This document shows positions 42,103-52,268 of a DNA stretch of 64,000 nt, piece after piece. Positions within the stretch are counted from its first letter, which is position 1. The number at the start of each line of letters is the position of its first letter. The notes under the pieces are model-generated. The model was given only the letters and a program-made list of their open reading frames with translations, ran no database searches and was not told the DNA's origin. Both the position numbers and the translations under genes were made by a program. The stretch comes from Cystobacter fuscus DSM 2262. Its GTDB lineage: Bacteria > Myxococcota > Myxococcia > Myxococcales > Myxococcaceae. Where the stretch lies: positions 62,001-126,000 of the forward strand of contig NZ_ANAH02000025.1 of assembly GCF_000335475.2 (NCBI RefSeq). The letters are read 5' to 3'.

Positions 42103-42645
42103 ATGGATGCTCCTGTGCACCGGAGCTTCTCGAAGGTGGGGCAGGTGTCCGCTCGGCACCTGAGCCTCAATCAGCCCTGCTTCATCGACTGCACCTTCGA
42201 GGTGAAGCAGGAGTTGAAGAATTACCAGAGCTGGGTGGCCGCGTCCCTCAAGGGCTGCCGGTTCAAGGGTCGGCTGACAGGGTGTGACTTCGGCTACTGG
42301 CCTGAATACATGAGCCTGCCGTGGTATCAGCATGGCTTCATCGAGGACTGCGACTTCACCGAGGCCCAGATGGATGCTTGCCGCATCATGGGCTGTGACC
42401 CTGCCACCATCCGCTTCCCCAAGTGGCCCTGATTCACCATTCTGGACCCCATTGGGCGAGCCCGCGAACTCAACAGCATCCAGTGGCCGGGAGGTTTTCG
42501 CCCCATCATCGTGGAGAGGCAGTACAGGGATCCTCCCCGCACAACGGCCGTGACGTTCTACGCCCCCGCCCTCGCCAGGCGCCGCAAGACCACAGCGGAA
42601 GCGTTCAGGGCCGTCATCGAGCAGTTCGACTGCATCGTCTACTGA
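42103..42645 (+). pseudogene. Unrecognised gene split by an in-frame TGA
   Basis: The frame reads MDAPVHRSFSKVGQVSARHL, a Cys/Phe-rich part recalling pentapeptide-type repeats (CFIDCTFEV, LKGCRFKGRLTGCDFGYW, FIEDCDFTEAQMDACRIMGC) and FPKWP, then TGA at 42430-42432. It continues in the same frame as FTILDPIGRARELNSIQWPG to EQFDCIVY and a stop at 42645. The part after the TGA keeps protein-like composition, so the stop is a recent nonsense mutation or a recoded codon. A TTG at 42073 is an alternative start. Confidence 0.6.
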
Positions 42646-42720
42646 CTGGGCCATGCCGAAGTCGCGCGACACCTTCCGGAGGGTCGTACTGCCGCGGAGG
42701 CGAAGTCTCCGCCAATAAGG

Positions 42721-43515
42721 TCACGACGCCGAGGGCAGTTCGTCCAAGCTCCTCAGGTTCTCCTCGGCCATGCGGCGGTACTGCGGGACAATCTCCACGG
42801 CCAGCACCGCTCGCAGTTGATGACGTGCCCCTTCGAGATCTCCTGCTTCCTGACAACGGATCATCCGGTGAAGAGCTTGTGAAAGCCGCTGCTTTCCGTC
42901 GTCCATGCGCTTCAACATCACCGCCAGGAGTGCCTCGGTGCCTCCCACGGTCCTGAGAGACTCTTCGGTTTCGGTCTCACTGATGGCCACGATAGGCGCG
43001 GTCCGCCGCAGGAAGTCGCGCAGGTCGTCGCGGAGTTCCAGCGATTGGCCCTGTTGAACCCGGAGAGCCAGGGCTCGGATCTGCCCCCATGGGTGAAAGT
43101 CCTGTTCGACCTGCCCGGTCAGGAAGATCGTCTCGAATGTTGCCAGATAGTCGAGTCGGATCTCGAGCTGCTCCCGGTAGTGAGAAACGACCTCGGCTGC
43201 GAGGGCATCTTCGATCACCTTCCGCGCGCCAGCGAAGTCGCCCTTGTCGCGCAGGGCATCGACTTGGGAATCCACCTTCCCCAAGCGCAGGGAGCCGTCC
43301 CGGATACGACGACCGATCTCCCGCAGGAGGGTGGTCGCTGTCGAGACACCGCGCAGGGCGTCTTCGATGTCCCCGGTGCTGATCGTCACGAGTCGGGCGC
43401 CTCCGCTCAGCAGGGCGCGGGTTTCGTCACTCAGCTCGAGCGCCTCTCCCTGCTCCAGTACTCGCTGCTCCAGTTGCTCGAATCGTCGCCAGACAAGCCG
43501 TTCCTCGTCGGTCAT
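42721..43515 (-). CDS. DUSAM-domain protein (two copies)
   Basis: 264 residues, cytoplasmic, almost all helical. It carries two DUSAM-type repeats, a domain known from Stigmatella, Myxococcus and relatives. First: LELSDETRALLSGGARLVTI, TATTLLREIGRRIRDGSLRL, GDFAGARKVIEDALAAEVVS. Second: LELRDDLRDFLRRTAPIVAI, LSQALHRMIRCQEAGDLEGA, RHQLRAVLAVEIVPQYR. Function unknown. The family is expanded in Cystobacterineae, where copies often sit in variable regions. It supports the taxonomic assignment of the window. Confidence 0.82.
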   Translation of the reverse strand: MTDEERLVWRRFEQLEQRVLEQGEALELSDETRALLSGGARLVTISTGDIEDALRGVSTATTLLREIGRRIRDGSLRLGKVDSQVDALRDKGDFAGARKVIEDALAAEVVSHYREQLEIRLDYLATFETIFLTGQVEQDFHPWGQIRALALRVQQGQSLELRDDLRDFLRRTAPIVAISETETEESLRTVGGTEALLAVMLKRMDDGKQRLSQALHRMIRCQEAGDLEGARHQLRAVLAVEIVPQYRRMAEENLRSLDELPSAS

Positions 43516-43569
43516 GGCTTCTTCTACCGCCTACGCGTGGGTTCCACCTGCGCTACACCTGCTTGCTTC

Positions 43570-44259
43570 TCATGATGCAATCGATTGCAACAGAGCCCGG
43601 GCGCGGACGACATCCTCGGCCCGGCGCAGCGGCGCCCCGTGGGCGGGCACGAGGATGGGCTCGCCCTCCAAGGACTCCAGCAGTGTCCGCGCGATCCGCC
43701 CCGGCTCGGTGCACAACACCGTCTTGAAGATGCGATTGATGCGCAACCCCGGAGCGCTGCCGCTCACCCAGAAGGCGAACTTCCAGAAGGGGTGGGGTGG
43801 AGGCGCGGCCTGGTTGCCCAACAACTCGTCGATATAGAGCACGGGCCGGGCCCCCCGGAGCACGCGCACCAGGGTGCCTCCGTTCTTGGAGCCGAGCAGC
43901 TCGCGGAAGACGACCTCGGGAGGGGTGGGCAGGCCCGAGAGGTCCGTGAAGGACTTCAGGCCGGGCCGGGTCAGGGCGGCGAGCGCCGCCGAGGGCGCGT
44001 AGGAGCGGGCCTCGGGATAACGGGCCTGCCACGCCGGCAGGCCCAGGTCATGTCCGGAGTGGGGGGCGACGATCGCCGTGACCCGGCCGTGGGCCTCGAG
44101 CGCGGCATGGTCCGCGTCCGACAGAACCGGCGGCGGGCTGACCACCGCGAGTTCTCCCGGGTGGAGCTGGACGGCGAACGCGTTGGTGGGCCCGAAGTGC
44201 CGGACCTCATACGCGTGGACCCACACCCCCGAACCTTCCAGCACCTCGTTCCAAGCCAT
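43570..44259 (-). CDS. DUF4336 / metallo-beta-lactamase-fold-like protein, intact copy
   Basis: 229 residues from the ATG at MAWNEVLEGSGVW (an upstream in-frame start at 44283 is less likely). Seen: VWVHAYEVRHFGPTNAFAVQ, VTAIVAPHSGHDLGLPAWQA near 65, LKSFTDLSGLPTPPEVVFRE near 110, and VLYIDELLGNQAAPPPHPFW. The opening resembles the metallo-beta-lactamase fold, but only a partial His/Asp metal motif remains. It lies 36 bases after the c-type cytochrome gene on the same strand and may be the last gene of that operon. Its 3' half is duplicated at 35977-36375. Confidence 0.78.
   Translation of the reverse strand: MAWNEVLEGSGVWVHAYEVRHFGPTNAFAVQLHPGELAVVSPPPVLSDADHAALEAHGRVTAIVAPHSGHDLGLPAWQARYPEARSYAPSAALAALTRPGLKSFTDLSGLPTPPEVVFRELLGSKNGGTLVRVLRGARPVLYIDELLGNQAAPPPHPFWKFAFWVSGSAPGLRINRIFKTVLCTEPGRIARTLLESLEGEPILVPAHGAPLRRAEDVVRARALLQSIAS
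43572..43969. repeat. Direct repeat, right copy (island boundary)
   Basis: About 398 bp, paired with 35977-36375 in the same orientation. The left edge coincides with the stop codon of the DUF4336 gene in both copies. The sequence outside the repeat is unrelated on both sides. Confidence 0.85.
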
Positions 44260-44295
44260 GGTCACCCCCCGAAGCGGCGGCACGCTCCCCGCCGC

Positions 44296-45081
44296 TCAGT
44301 GCTTGCCGTACTCCAGCTTCACGCCCTTGCGCTGGGCGAAGATATAGGCCTCCATGGCCTTCATCCTCGGGTCATCCTCGGCGAGCGCCTTGCCACGCAC
44401 GGGGTTCTCGATGCACCAGTTCACCATGTCGCGCAGCAGCGCCACGCGGCCGAGCTGCACCTGGTACTTCGGATAGGTCTCCGGGTGCGTGTTCGCCCCG
44501 TCCGGGTGGCACATGTCGCAGGAGATGGCCACGGTGCTGCCCAGCTCCTTGGAGTCATGGAACACCCGGTGCCCTTCCTTCACCATCTGCTCGGCCGAGG
44601 CCTTCCACAACGCCTCGTCCCGGGCGCTGAAGGCCCCATACGTATGGCCCGCCTGTTCCTGGTCGCCCTTCTGCTTCGCGACCCCTGCCGCGTCGGAGGC
44701 GGCACTCTCCCCCTGCTTCTTCACGTCCGCCTTGGCGGCCGGCGGAGGCGTGGGCGGCTGGGCCAGGGCCACGCGAGGGGGCACCGGATCCCAGTTCGCC
44801 TGGGGGTTCTTGCGATACCACTCCGCCATGAGCTGGTCGGAGATGGCCTGGGCCTGCTTCTTGTCGATTTGCGCGGGGTCCTTCACGCCCTTGACCTCGA
44901 GCGTCGTCTCGCCGTCGCACAGGGCGATCACCACGTTGCCCTCCGCCGAGCGGGGAACCTGATGCGTCGCGGGAGCGGGGGAGGTGCCCGGAGTGGACGC
45001 GTCCTTCGCGGACGCGGCTCCGAGCGACAGCAGACCGAGGGCGCCGAGCGCCGCGATGCCGGGTGTCTTGCGTGCGTTCAT
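44296..45081 (-). CDS. Exported c-type cytochrome
   Basis: 261 residues. Seen: a signal peptide (MNARKTPGIAALGALGLLSL), a low-complexity Ala/Pro/Lys section (about 115-160), and a single heme-binding motif CDMCHPDGANTHPETYPKYQ near 190. The CxxCH motif is placed unusually far towards the C-terminus. WCIENPVRGKALAEDDPRMK and the end AYIFAQRKGV resemble SoxA/DHC-type cytochromes. It probably accepts or delivers electrons for the di-heme peroxidase encoded two genes upstream (11 bp gap to the phosphoesterase gene). Confidence 0.8.
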   Translation of the reverse strand: MNARKTPGIAALGALGLLSLGAASAKDASTPGTSPAPATHQVPRSAEGNVVIALCDGETTLEVKGVKDPAQIDKKQAQAISDQLMAEWYRKNPQANWDPVPPRVALAQPPTPPPAAKADVKKQGESAASDAAGVAKQKGDQEQAGHTYGAFSARDEALWKASAEQMVKEGHRVFHDSKELGSTVAISCDMCHPDGANTHPETYPKYQVQLGRVALLRDMVNWCIENPVRGKALAEDDPRMKAMEAYIFAQRKGVKLEYGKH

Positions 45082-45092
45082 GGTGTGGGCTC

Positions 45093-46211
45093 CTAGTAGG
45101 ACGGCAGTTTCGTCGCGGCCGGGCGGTCCTTCTTGCCCTTGGACGCGAGGTAGCTGGAGCGGACCGTGACGGGATCCCGGTCCCAGAGGTTGTAGAGCTT
45201 GTCCGCCAGCCCCTCGGCGGTCACGTCGAAGCGGCCGTCGCCGCACCCGTCGAAATTGCTGAAGGGATCCGCGCGGTTCATCTGCACCGTGAGCGAGGGC
45301 AGCCCCTCGGGGGCGTAGGGCCACGGCCACGCGGTGGACAGCATCCCGTGGAACTGGATGTTGCCGATCTGGTTGCTGAGCATCTGGTGCGTGTGGCCGT
45401 GGATGACCGTCACGTTCTCGAAGGGCCTGAGCAGCGCCTGGATCTCGTCCGCGTCCTCGGTCCAGAAGTTCCACGGCCGGTAGTATTTGTAGAGCGGCGA
45501 ATGGCTGAAGATGATGAGGGGCGTCTTCTTGTCGACCTTGGCCAGGTCCTGCTTGAGCCACTCGCGGCCCGCCGCGCCCACCTCGAAGCGCGACTGCACG
45601 CCGTTGTCGAGCCCCGCCACCGTCTGCATGCGCTCCTCGGGCGTCATGCCGCGCTCGGTCCAGAAGTCCTTCTCGTTCACGCTCATGAGCGTGACGAAGT
45701 GCACGCCCTTGTGATCGAACGAGTACTGGGGCTCGCCGAAGTTGGTGCGCCAGTGCTCGCCCATGTCGAGGAACCAGTCGTGCTCGCCCACCATCATGCG
45801 CACGGGCGCCTTGACCGACTTGAGGAGCTCCCGGCCCAGGTCGAGCTCCTCCTTCTTGCCCAGTTGCGCCAGGTCGCCGCCGAAGAGGACGAAGTCCGGC
45901 TGGGGATCCAACCGGTTCACGTCATCCACCGCGCGCAGGATGGAGCGCACGAAGCGATCGTTGAGCTCCTTCTTGTACAGGTGTGTGTCGGAGATGTACG
46001 CGAAGGTGAAGCGGGGGCGGGCCGAAGGGGCGGCGTCGGCCACGCTGACGAGCTGGAAGCTGTGCGGGGTGATGAGGCTCTTGGCGGCCACGATGCCCGC
46101 GGACAGGCCCGCGAGCTTCATGAAGCCGCGGCGATCCAACCGGCGCAGGCCCTCGAAGAAGGCGTCGCGCTCCTCGTGGTGTTTCGTCTCGATGCTCTTG
46201 ATGTGCTTCAT
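45093..46211 (-). CDS. Exported metallophosphoesterase
   Basis: 372 residues. Seen: a twin-arginine-like leader (DRRGFMKLAGLSAGIVAAKS) at about 27-46, then the calcineurin-type metal motifs in order: YISDTHLY near 72, FVLFGGDLAQLG near 107, MMVGEHDW near 138, LIIFSHSPLY near 233, and VIHGHTHQML near 270. All metal ligands are visible. Substrate unknown. It lies between a di-heme peroxidase gene (3 bp away) and a cytochrome gene (11 bp away), an odd partner that recurs in myxobacterial operons in my memory. Confidence 0.9.
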   Translation of the reverse strand: MKHIKSIETKHHEERDAFFEGLRRLDRRGFMKLAGLSAGIVAAKSLITPHSFQLVSVADAAPSARPRFTFAYISDTHLYKKELNDRFVRSILRAVDDVNRLDPQPDFVLFGGDLAQLGKKEELDLGRELLKSVKAPVRMMVGEHDWFLDMGEHWRTNFGEPQYSFDHKGVHFVTLMSVNEKDFWTERGMTPEERMQTVAGLDNGVQSRFEVGAAGREWLKQDLAKVDKKTPLIIFSHSPLYKYYRPWNFWTEDADEIQALLRPFENVTVIHGHTHQMLSNQIGNIQFHGMLSTAWPWPYAPEGLPSLTVQMNRADPFSNFDGCGDGRFDVTAEGLADKLYNLWDRDPVTVRSSYLASKGKKDRPAATKLPSY

Positions 46212-46214
46212 GGC

Positions 46215-47486
<1,272 letters not shown>

Positions 47487-47854
47487 GAACACCTCGCTCG
47501 GAATGAATCGGATCGCGTGCGTCGTTCGAAGAGGGGAGGGGGCGCCCCTCGGTCCAGGGTCCGTGTCACTAACAGGCGCTTTTATTTCCGCATGAACTCG
47601 AATCCGGCCTCGGCCCCACGGACAATTGATTGTCGGCAAGAGGTCAGTTCACACGGCCCGGGTTTTCGCCAGACAACAGGTCCCGGGGTCCGCGAGGCAG
47701 GGCGCCACCGGTCCTCTCCGCGGTGCACGTGAGGTCTCGCTCCACCAGGACTCCGCGTGACGTCGCGCCCGTGTTGGCATTTTTTCGACAGCACCCCGGT
47801 TTATCCGGGTAGAATGGGAAAAGCAGTGAAACCCTCCACTCCAGGAGCTTCCCC
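47487..47854. other. Divergent promoter region, peroxidase operon versus small peptide gene
   Basis: No gene seen. It contains an inverted repeat, GACAAT-TG-ATTGTC (47621-47634), about 135 bases upstream of the peroxidase start, which could be an operator. It also contains a T-rich stretch (near 47782) and a short hairpin CCCGG-TTTAT-CCGGG (about 47796-47811) just before the peptide gene. Confidence 0.4.
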
Positions 47855-48001
47855 ATGAAGCGCATCATCGCTCTCGCCGCCGCCGTGCTCGCCTTGGGAA
47901 TGGGACTTGCCTCCACGTCCGTGCAGGCCGTGGATTGTCAGCCGCCGTGCTGGAAGGATCCGATCACCGGGAAGATCATCTGCGGAACGCCCTGCCCGTA
48001 G
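47855..48001 (+). CDS. Secreted Cys-rich micropeptide, 48 residues
   Basis: A short gene with an AGGAG site six bases before the ATG. Seen: a textbook signal peptide (MKRIIALAAAVLALGMGLAS, cleavage probably after VQA), leaving about 22 residues with four cysteines spaced CQPPC and CGTPC around WKDPITGKII. Two disulphides are likely. It could be a signalling or antimicrobial peptide, or a small structural protein. No family recognised. Confidence 0.7.
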   Translation: MKRIIALAAAVLALGMGLASTSVQAVDCQPPCWKDPITGKIICGTPCP

Positions 48002-48071
48002 GGCGGGCATCGGGCTTCGTTGCCCCCACAAGAGGGGTGACGAAGCCCGCGCGGCAGGGCACGCTTGCTTC

Positions 48072-49328
48072 ATGGCGAGTCCCCTGCCGGAGATCTCCCC
48101 CGCCGCTCATCCCGTCGCCTACCTCACGGACGTGGAGGGGCTGTGGGAGAAGCTGGCCAGTTTCTGCCGGGACAACCCCCATGTGTCGCTCGAGGCCGGA
48201 GGGCGGCTCGTCGTCCGGCCGGGCGCCACCTTCGTGTATGGCGGGGACGCGCTCGACCGGGGCCCCGACGGGCGCCGGGTGGTGCGCACGCTGCTGAATG
48301 CCTGGCGCGAGTTCCCCACGCAGGTGGTGCTGCTGGCGGGCAACCGGGACATCAACAAGCTGCGCCTGGTGCGCGAGTTGAACGGACACCCCCTGGCGCG
48401 CACGCCCGAGGAGGTGCGCCGCGCGCCCCGGCCCGTGCTCCTGCGGTGGATCTTCGCGAACACCATGGGGGCGCGCGGCGCCTTCGAGTTCCGCCACGCC
48501 GAGCTGGCCCGGGAAGAGCGCGCCGTGAGCGAGGAGGACGTGGTGGACAGCTTCCTCGAGGACCTGGCACCCGGAGGCGTGCTGCGCGACTACCTCACCG
48601 CGTGCCAGTTGGCCCACCGCATCGGCAACACCCTGTTCGTGCACGGCGGCGTGCGCGAGGAGAGCCTCGGCTTCGTGCCCTCGCGGGGCCGGGTGGAGGG
48701 GGTGGATGCGTGGCGGGAGGCGCTCAACGGCTGGTACGCCGGGCAGCTCGCGGCGTTCGCCGAGGGTCGGCTCGAGGGCGGTGTTCCGGACTGGGAGCCG
48801 CTCATCGCCTACCAGGCCCCCATCCCGGGCCAGCGCGTCAACCCCGCGAGCGTGGTGTACGGGCGCATGGCCGACGCGAACAACCATCCCGGGCTGCCTT
48901 CCGCCGGCCTCATCGCGGCGCTCGCCGACGCGGGCATCCACCGGCTCGTGGTGGGGCATACCCCGAGCGGGGATTGTCCCTCGGTGCTGCGCGAGGGGCG
49001 CTTCGAGCTCATCCTCGCGGACAACTCCTATGGCCGGGTGGAGGAGGCCTCGCGGGTGTTCCTGCGCGACGACAGCGTGTGCGTGGAGGGCGGCGTGGTG
49101 CTGGAGGATGGGCGGCACGAGCGGGTGCGCTTCCAGCTCGCGCTCGAGGACACCTCCACGCCCATTGGCCGGCAGGTGCTCGACACCGGGCACCTGGTGA
49201 AGGGACCACTCGCGGGCAGCGGGGACTGGTTGCTGTTCCGCGCCCTGCCCGGGCTCCGGGTCGAGCAACTGGCCTGGTCCCCGAGCGCGCTCGCGGGCCG
49301 CCCCCTGGGGTCCGCGCGGGCCGTATGA
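48072..49328 (+). CDS. Metallophosphoesterase (calcineurin-like)
   Basis: 418 residues, cytoplasmic. Seen: YLTDVEGLWEKL at the start (TDVEG replaces the usual DxHG), then YGGDALDRGPDGRRVVRTLL near 57, VLLAGNRDINKLR near 89, and LFVHGGVREES near 197. VVGHTPSGDCPSVL near 297 and LILADNSYG complete the set of metal motifs. Resembles bacterial phosphoprotein or Ap4A-like phosphatases. The next gene overlaps its stop (ATGA), so the two are coupled. Confidence 0.87.
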   Translation: MASPLPEISPAAHPVAYLTDVEGLWEKLASFCRDNPHVSLEAGGRLVVRPGATFVYGGDALDRGPDGRRVVRTLLNAWREFPTQVVLLAGNRDINKLRLVRELNGHPLARTPEEVRRAPRPVLLRWIFANTMGARGAFEFRHAELAREERAVSEEDVVDSFLEDLAPGGVLRDYLTACQLAHRIGNTLFVHGGVREESLGFVPSRGRVEGVDAWREALNGWYAGQLAAFAEGRLEGGVPDWEPLIAYQAPIPGQRVNPASVVYGRMADANNHPGLPSAGLIAALADAGIHRLVVGHTPSGDCPSVLREGRFELILADNSYGRVEEASRVFLRDDSVCVEGGVVLEDGRHERVRFQLALEDTSTPIGRQVLDTGHLVKGPLAGSGDWLLFRALPGLRVEQLAWSPSALAGRPLGSARAV

Positions 49329-50119
49329 TGCCCGGCCACATGCGCCTCCTGTTCCTCGTCGTCGTGTGGCTGCTCTCCCCGCGGGCGGCGGCCCAGCCCG
49401 AGCTTCCGCCGATCGGTTCGCTCGGCGAGCGGACGCTGCTGATGTGGGGAGGGGGCCGCACGCGCGAGGAGGCGGAGTCCGTCCTGTCGTCCTACCAGGA
49501 GCGCGCGGAGAGCTGGGCGCGCGTGGTGGAGCTCGGGCCCGGCTTCCCCCGAATCCTCGAGGGCTCGGAGGTCCCCGGCTTGCGGCCCGGCACCTATGTC
49601 GTGGTGCTGGGCGTGTGTGACCGGGCGTCGGGCACGGAGCTGGCGAAGGTGTTCAAGGCCCTGGAGCCGCTCGCGACCACGCGCTGGGTGATGTGGGAGG
49701 AGGGGGAGCCACGCGCGTGTCCGTCGATGGCGCCGGGCTGGTCGCTGGGCGGGAGCGCCCGGGTGTGGGCCAAGGGGGGCAGCCTCGCGGCGACCCTGTT
49801 CCGCTCCATCGAAGGGGAGGGCGCGGGGGCGCGACACGGCTGGCTGCTCGTGCTCGGGCTGCTGGGCAAGGAGGACGTCACGACCACGGTCGTCGAGCCC
49901 CCGGAGGAGGGCGTTTCGTCGGAGGCGAAGCGCCTGAAGGGGGGCCGCAACGAGGTGGTGCTGGAGGAGTGGCTGAAGGATCCGACGTGCGACACGGGGC
50001 CGCGTGCGGAGTTGCACGCCCGCACCTGGACCTTCTCCGCGCTCAAGGGGGAGCTGGTGACGAAGCAGGTGAAGAAGCCGCTGCGTCACGAGGACTGCGC
50101 GCGGGAGCCGGGCGACTGA
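49325..50119 (+). CDS. Exported protein of unknown function
   Basis: 264 residues, starting at an ATG that overlaps the phosphoesterase stop. ATGs at 49328 (different frame) and 49340 (same frame, MRLLFLVVVW) are nearby; the latter would start directly at the signal peptide. Seen: signal peptide ending SPRAAAQ, then RTLLMWGGGRTREEAESVLS near 37, YVVVLGVCDRAS near 92 and HGWLLVLGLLGKEDVTTTV. The GGGxTxEEA and VVVLG pieces recall SPOR-like modules. Not a recognised family. Confidence 0.75.
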   Translation: MMPGHMRLLFLVVVWLLSPRAAAQPELPPIGSLGERTLLMWGGGRTREEAESVLSSYQERAESWARVVELGPGFPRILEGSEVPGLRPGTYVVVLGVCDRASGTELAKVFKALEPLATTRWVMWEEGEPRACPSMAPGWSLGGSARVWAKGGSLAATLFRSIEGEGAGARHGWLLVLGLLGKEDVTTTVVEPPEEGVSSEAKRLKGGRNEVVLEEWLKDPTCDTGPRAELHARTWTFSALKGELVTKQVKKPLRHEDCAREPGD

Positions 50120-50129
50120 AGCCGGGGCG

Positions 50130-50582
50130 TCAGCCCACGTGGGCGCTGGACGCGGCGAAGTGCCGCTGGATGCGCTCGGCGTCGGCGACGCGCCCTGACT
50201 CCCGGAGCTTGTCGAGCGCGTACTCGAGGGCCGACTCCATGTCCGACATGGCCCGGTGGGGCATCGGCTGGGGCTTGAGGTGGAAGACGAGGCTCATCGA
50301 CAGGCGCATGGCCGCGGAGGTGACGATGATGGCGTTGCAGAGCACCTGCTCGCGCAGCCGATCCGAGTTCGTGTCGAGCCACTCCGACAGTCTGCGGAGC
50401 TGATCGAGCGGGGGCATTCCCGCCTGGCGCGCGTCGGTGATGCTGACGTACGGCTCGCCCCGCTCCAGGTAGGACGCGGAGCGGGTGAGGAACTCCTCGA
50501 ACTGGCCGTTCGTCATCACGCCCGCGGGGCGGAAGATGACCAGGGGCCAGAGCGAATCATCGAAGGTGAGGCGGGCACTCAT
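50130..50582 (-). CDS. STAS/SpoIIAA-like small protein of unknown function
   Basis: 150 residues, cytoplasmic. Seen: LTFDDSLWPLVIFRPAGVMT, YVSITDARQAGMPPLDQLRR, and long helices at the end (MESALEYALDKLRESGRVAD). The strand-helix order with VSITDAR recalls SpoIIAA/STAS-like proteins that are numerous in myxobacteria. Function unknown. Confidence 0.7.
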   Translation of the reverse strand: MSARLTFDDSLWPLVIFRPAGVMTNGQFEEFLTRSASYLERGEPYVSITDARQAGMPPLDQLRRLSEWLDTNSDRLREQVLCNAIIVTSAAMRLSMSLVFHLKPQPMPHRAMSDMESALEYALDKLRESGRVADAERIQRHFAASSAHVG

Positions 50583-50710
50583 GACGGCTCCGGCGGGGGA
50601 CGGATCTCGTGAGGGGACTCGGGTGGGTTCGGGGGAAACCAGCCCCCCACTGTAGCGCCGAATGGGTAGATTGCACGGGCGACCTTGCCCATTCTCATTC
50701 GGAGAGAATC

Positions 50711-51418
50711 ATGCGCGCGGTGGTGATGCAGCACGAGGAGCACGAGGGGCCGGGGATGCTCGGTCCCGCTCTGGAGGCGGCGGGGTTCACGCTCGTCAAG
50801 CGCTTCCGGAGCGTCAAGCGCGAGGACGTGGACGCGGAGCTGGTGGTGGTGCTCGGAGGCCCCATGGGTGTCTACGAGGCCGAGCGTCACCCCTTCCTCG
50901 CGGAGGAGCTCGGGCTGTTGAGCGAGCGGCTCGCGTTCTCGCGGCCCGTGCTGGGCCTGTGTCTGGGCGCGCAGTTGCTGGCGGCCGCGGCGGGCTCCGA
51001 GGTCTTCGTGGGGAAGAACGGCCTGGAGGTGGGAGTGGCCCCGGTGCGCTGGACGAAGGAAGGCCTGGCGGATCCTGTGCTCGGTGGCGTGCGCCCTCGG
51101 GCCACCGTGGCGCACTGGCACCAGGACACCTTCAAGCCGGTGCCGGGCGCCACGCTCCTGGCCTCGACGGATCGCTATACCCAGCAGGCCTTCCGGCTCG
51201 GGGACTCGTATGGACTCCAGTTCCACCTGGAACTCACCGCGGACGAGCTCGAGCGCTGGTTCACGCAGGGCGCGGAGGAGCTGGTGGAGTTGTACGAGAA
51301 GAACGTGGACGAGCTGCGCGCCCAGCTTCCGAAGCTGCGCGCGGCGGAGGGTGAGAACAGGGAGTTGCTCGAGCGGCTCGCCCACCACTTCGCCCGGGTG
51401 GCCCGCGCCGCCCGCTGA
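50711..51418 (+). CDS. Class I glutamine amidotransferase-like protein
   Basis: 235 residues. Seen: VVVLGGPMGVYEAERHPFLA near 40, the nucleophile elbow VLGLCLGAQLLAAAAG with Cys at about 83, and the catalytic His in GLQFHLELTADE near 178. This is the glutaminase domain alone, of the type often called GMP-synthase-like or gamma-glutamyl hydrolase-like. Its substrate is unknown. No synthase partner is encoded nearby. Confidence 0.88.
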   Translation: MRAVVMQHEEHEGPGMLGPALEAAGFTLVKRFRSVKREDVDAELVVVLGGPMGVYEAERHPFLAEELGLLSERLAFSRPVLGLCLGAQLLAAAAGSEVFVGKNGLEVGVAPVRWTKEGLADPVLGGVRPRATVAHWHQDTFKPVPGATLLASTDRYTQQAFRLGDSYGLQFHLELTADELERWFTQGAEELVELYEKNVDELRAQLPKLRAAEGENRELLERLAHHFARVARAAR

Positions 51419-51422
51419 GGCG

Positions 51423-51441
51423 CCACCTCCCTGGGAGGTGG
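51423..51441. terminator. Perfect hairpin after the glutamine amidotransferase gene
   Basis: CCACCTCCC-T-GGGAGGTGG begins 5 bases after the stop. The single-base loop makes a real RNA hairpin somewhat shorter than drawn. No T run follows. Confidence 0.45.
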
Positions 51442-51515
51442 ATGGCTTCATCGGCGCCATGGAGTTCCGTCTCTCCGCGGACGAGGTGCGGGAGATCGAG
51501 GGCGTCCTGCCGTAG
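51436..51515 (+). pseudogene. Aldo/keto reductase C-terminal remnant
   Basis: The frame reads VDGFIGAMEFRLSADEVREI and EGVLP before a TAG. The pattern xLSADEVxEIExxLP is typical of the last helix of aldo/keto reductases. No upstream part of such a gene is present. It may be a fragment left by a deletion. Short, so tentative. Confidence 0.4.
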
Positions 51516-51528
51516 CCGGAGGCCGGTG

Positions 51529-52188
<660 letters not shown>

Positions 52189-52268
52189 GAAGGGGCACGT
52201 ACCCTAACGGCTCGAGTCCGCCGCCCGCAGTGGAAACCCCCTGGGGGGACGCGTATTTTGTCACCCCT

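Noticed and set aside
43572-43969. The repeat copies as att sites of an integrase
   Set aside because: At about 400 bp they are far longer than the core of a tyrosine-integrase attachment site, and the two copies differ at several positions. Segmental duplication or recombination fits better.
47782-47800. A sigma-54 promoter before the 48-residue peptide gene
   Set aside because: TTGGCATTTTTTCGAC has the -24-like GG but not the GC at the required -12 spacing.
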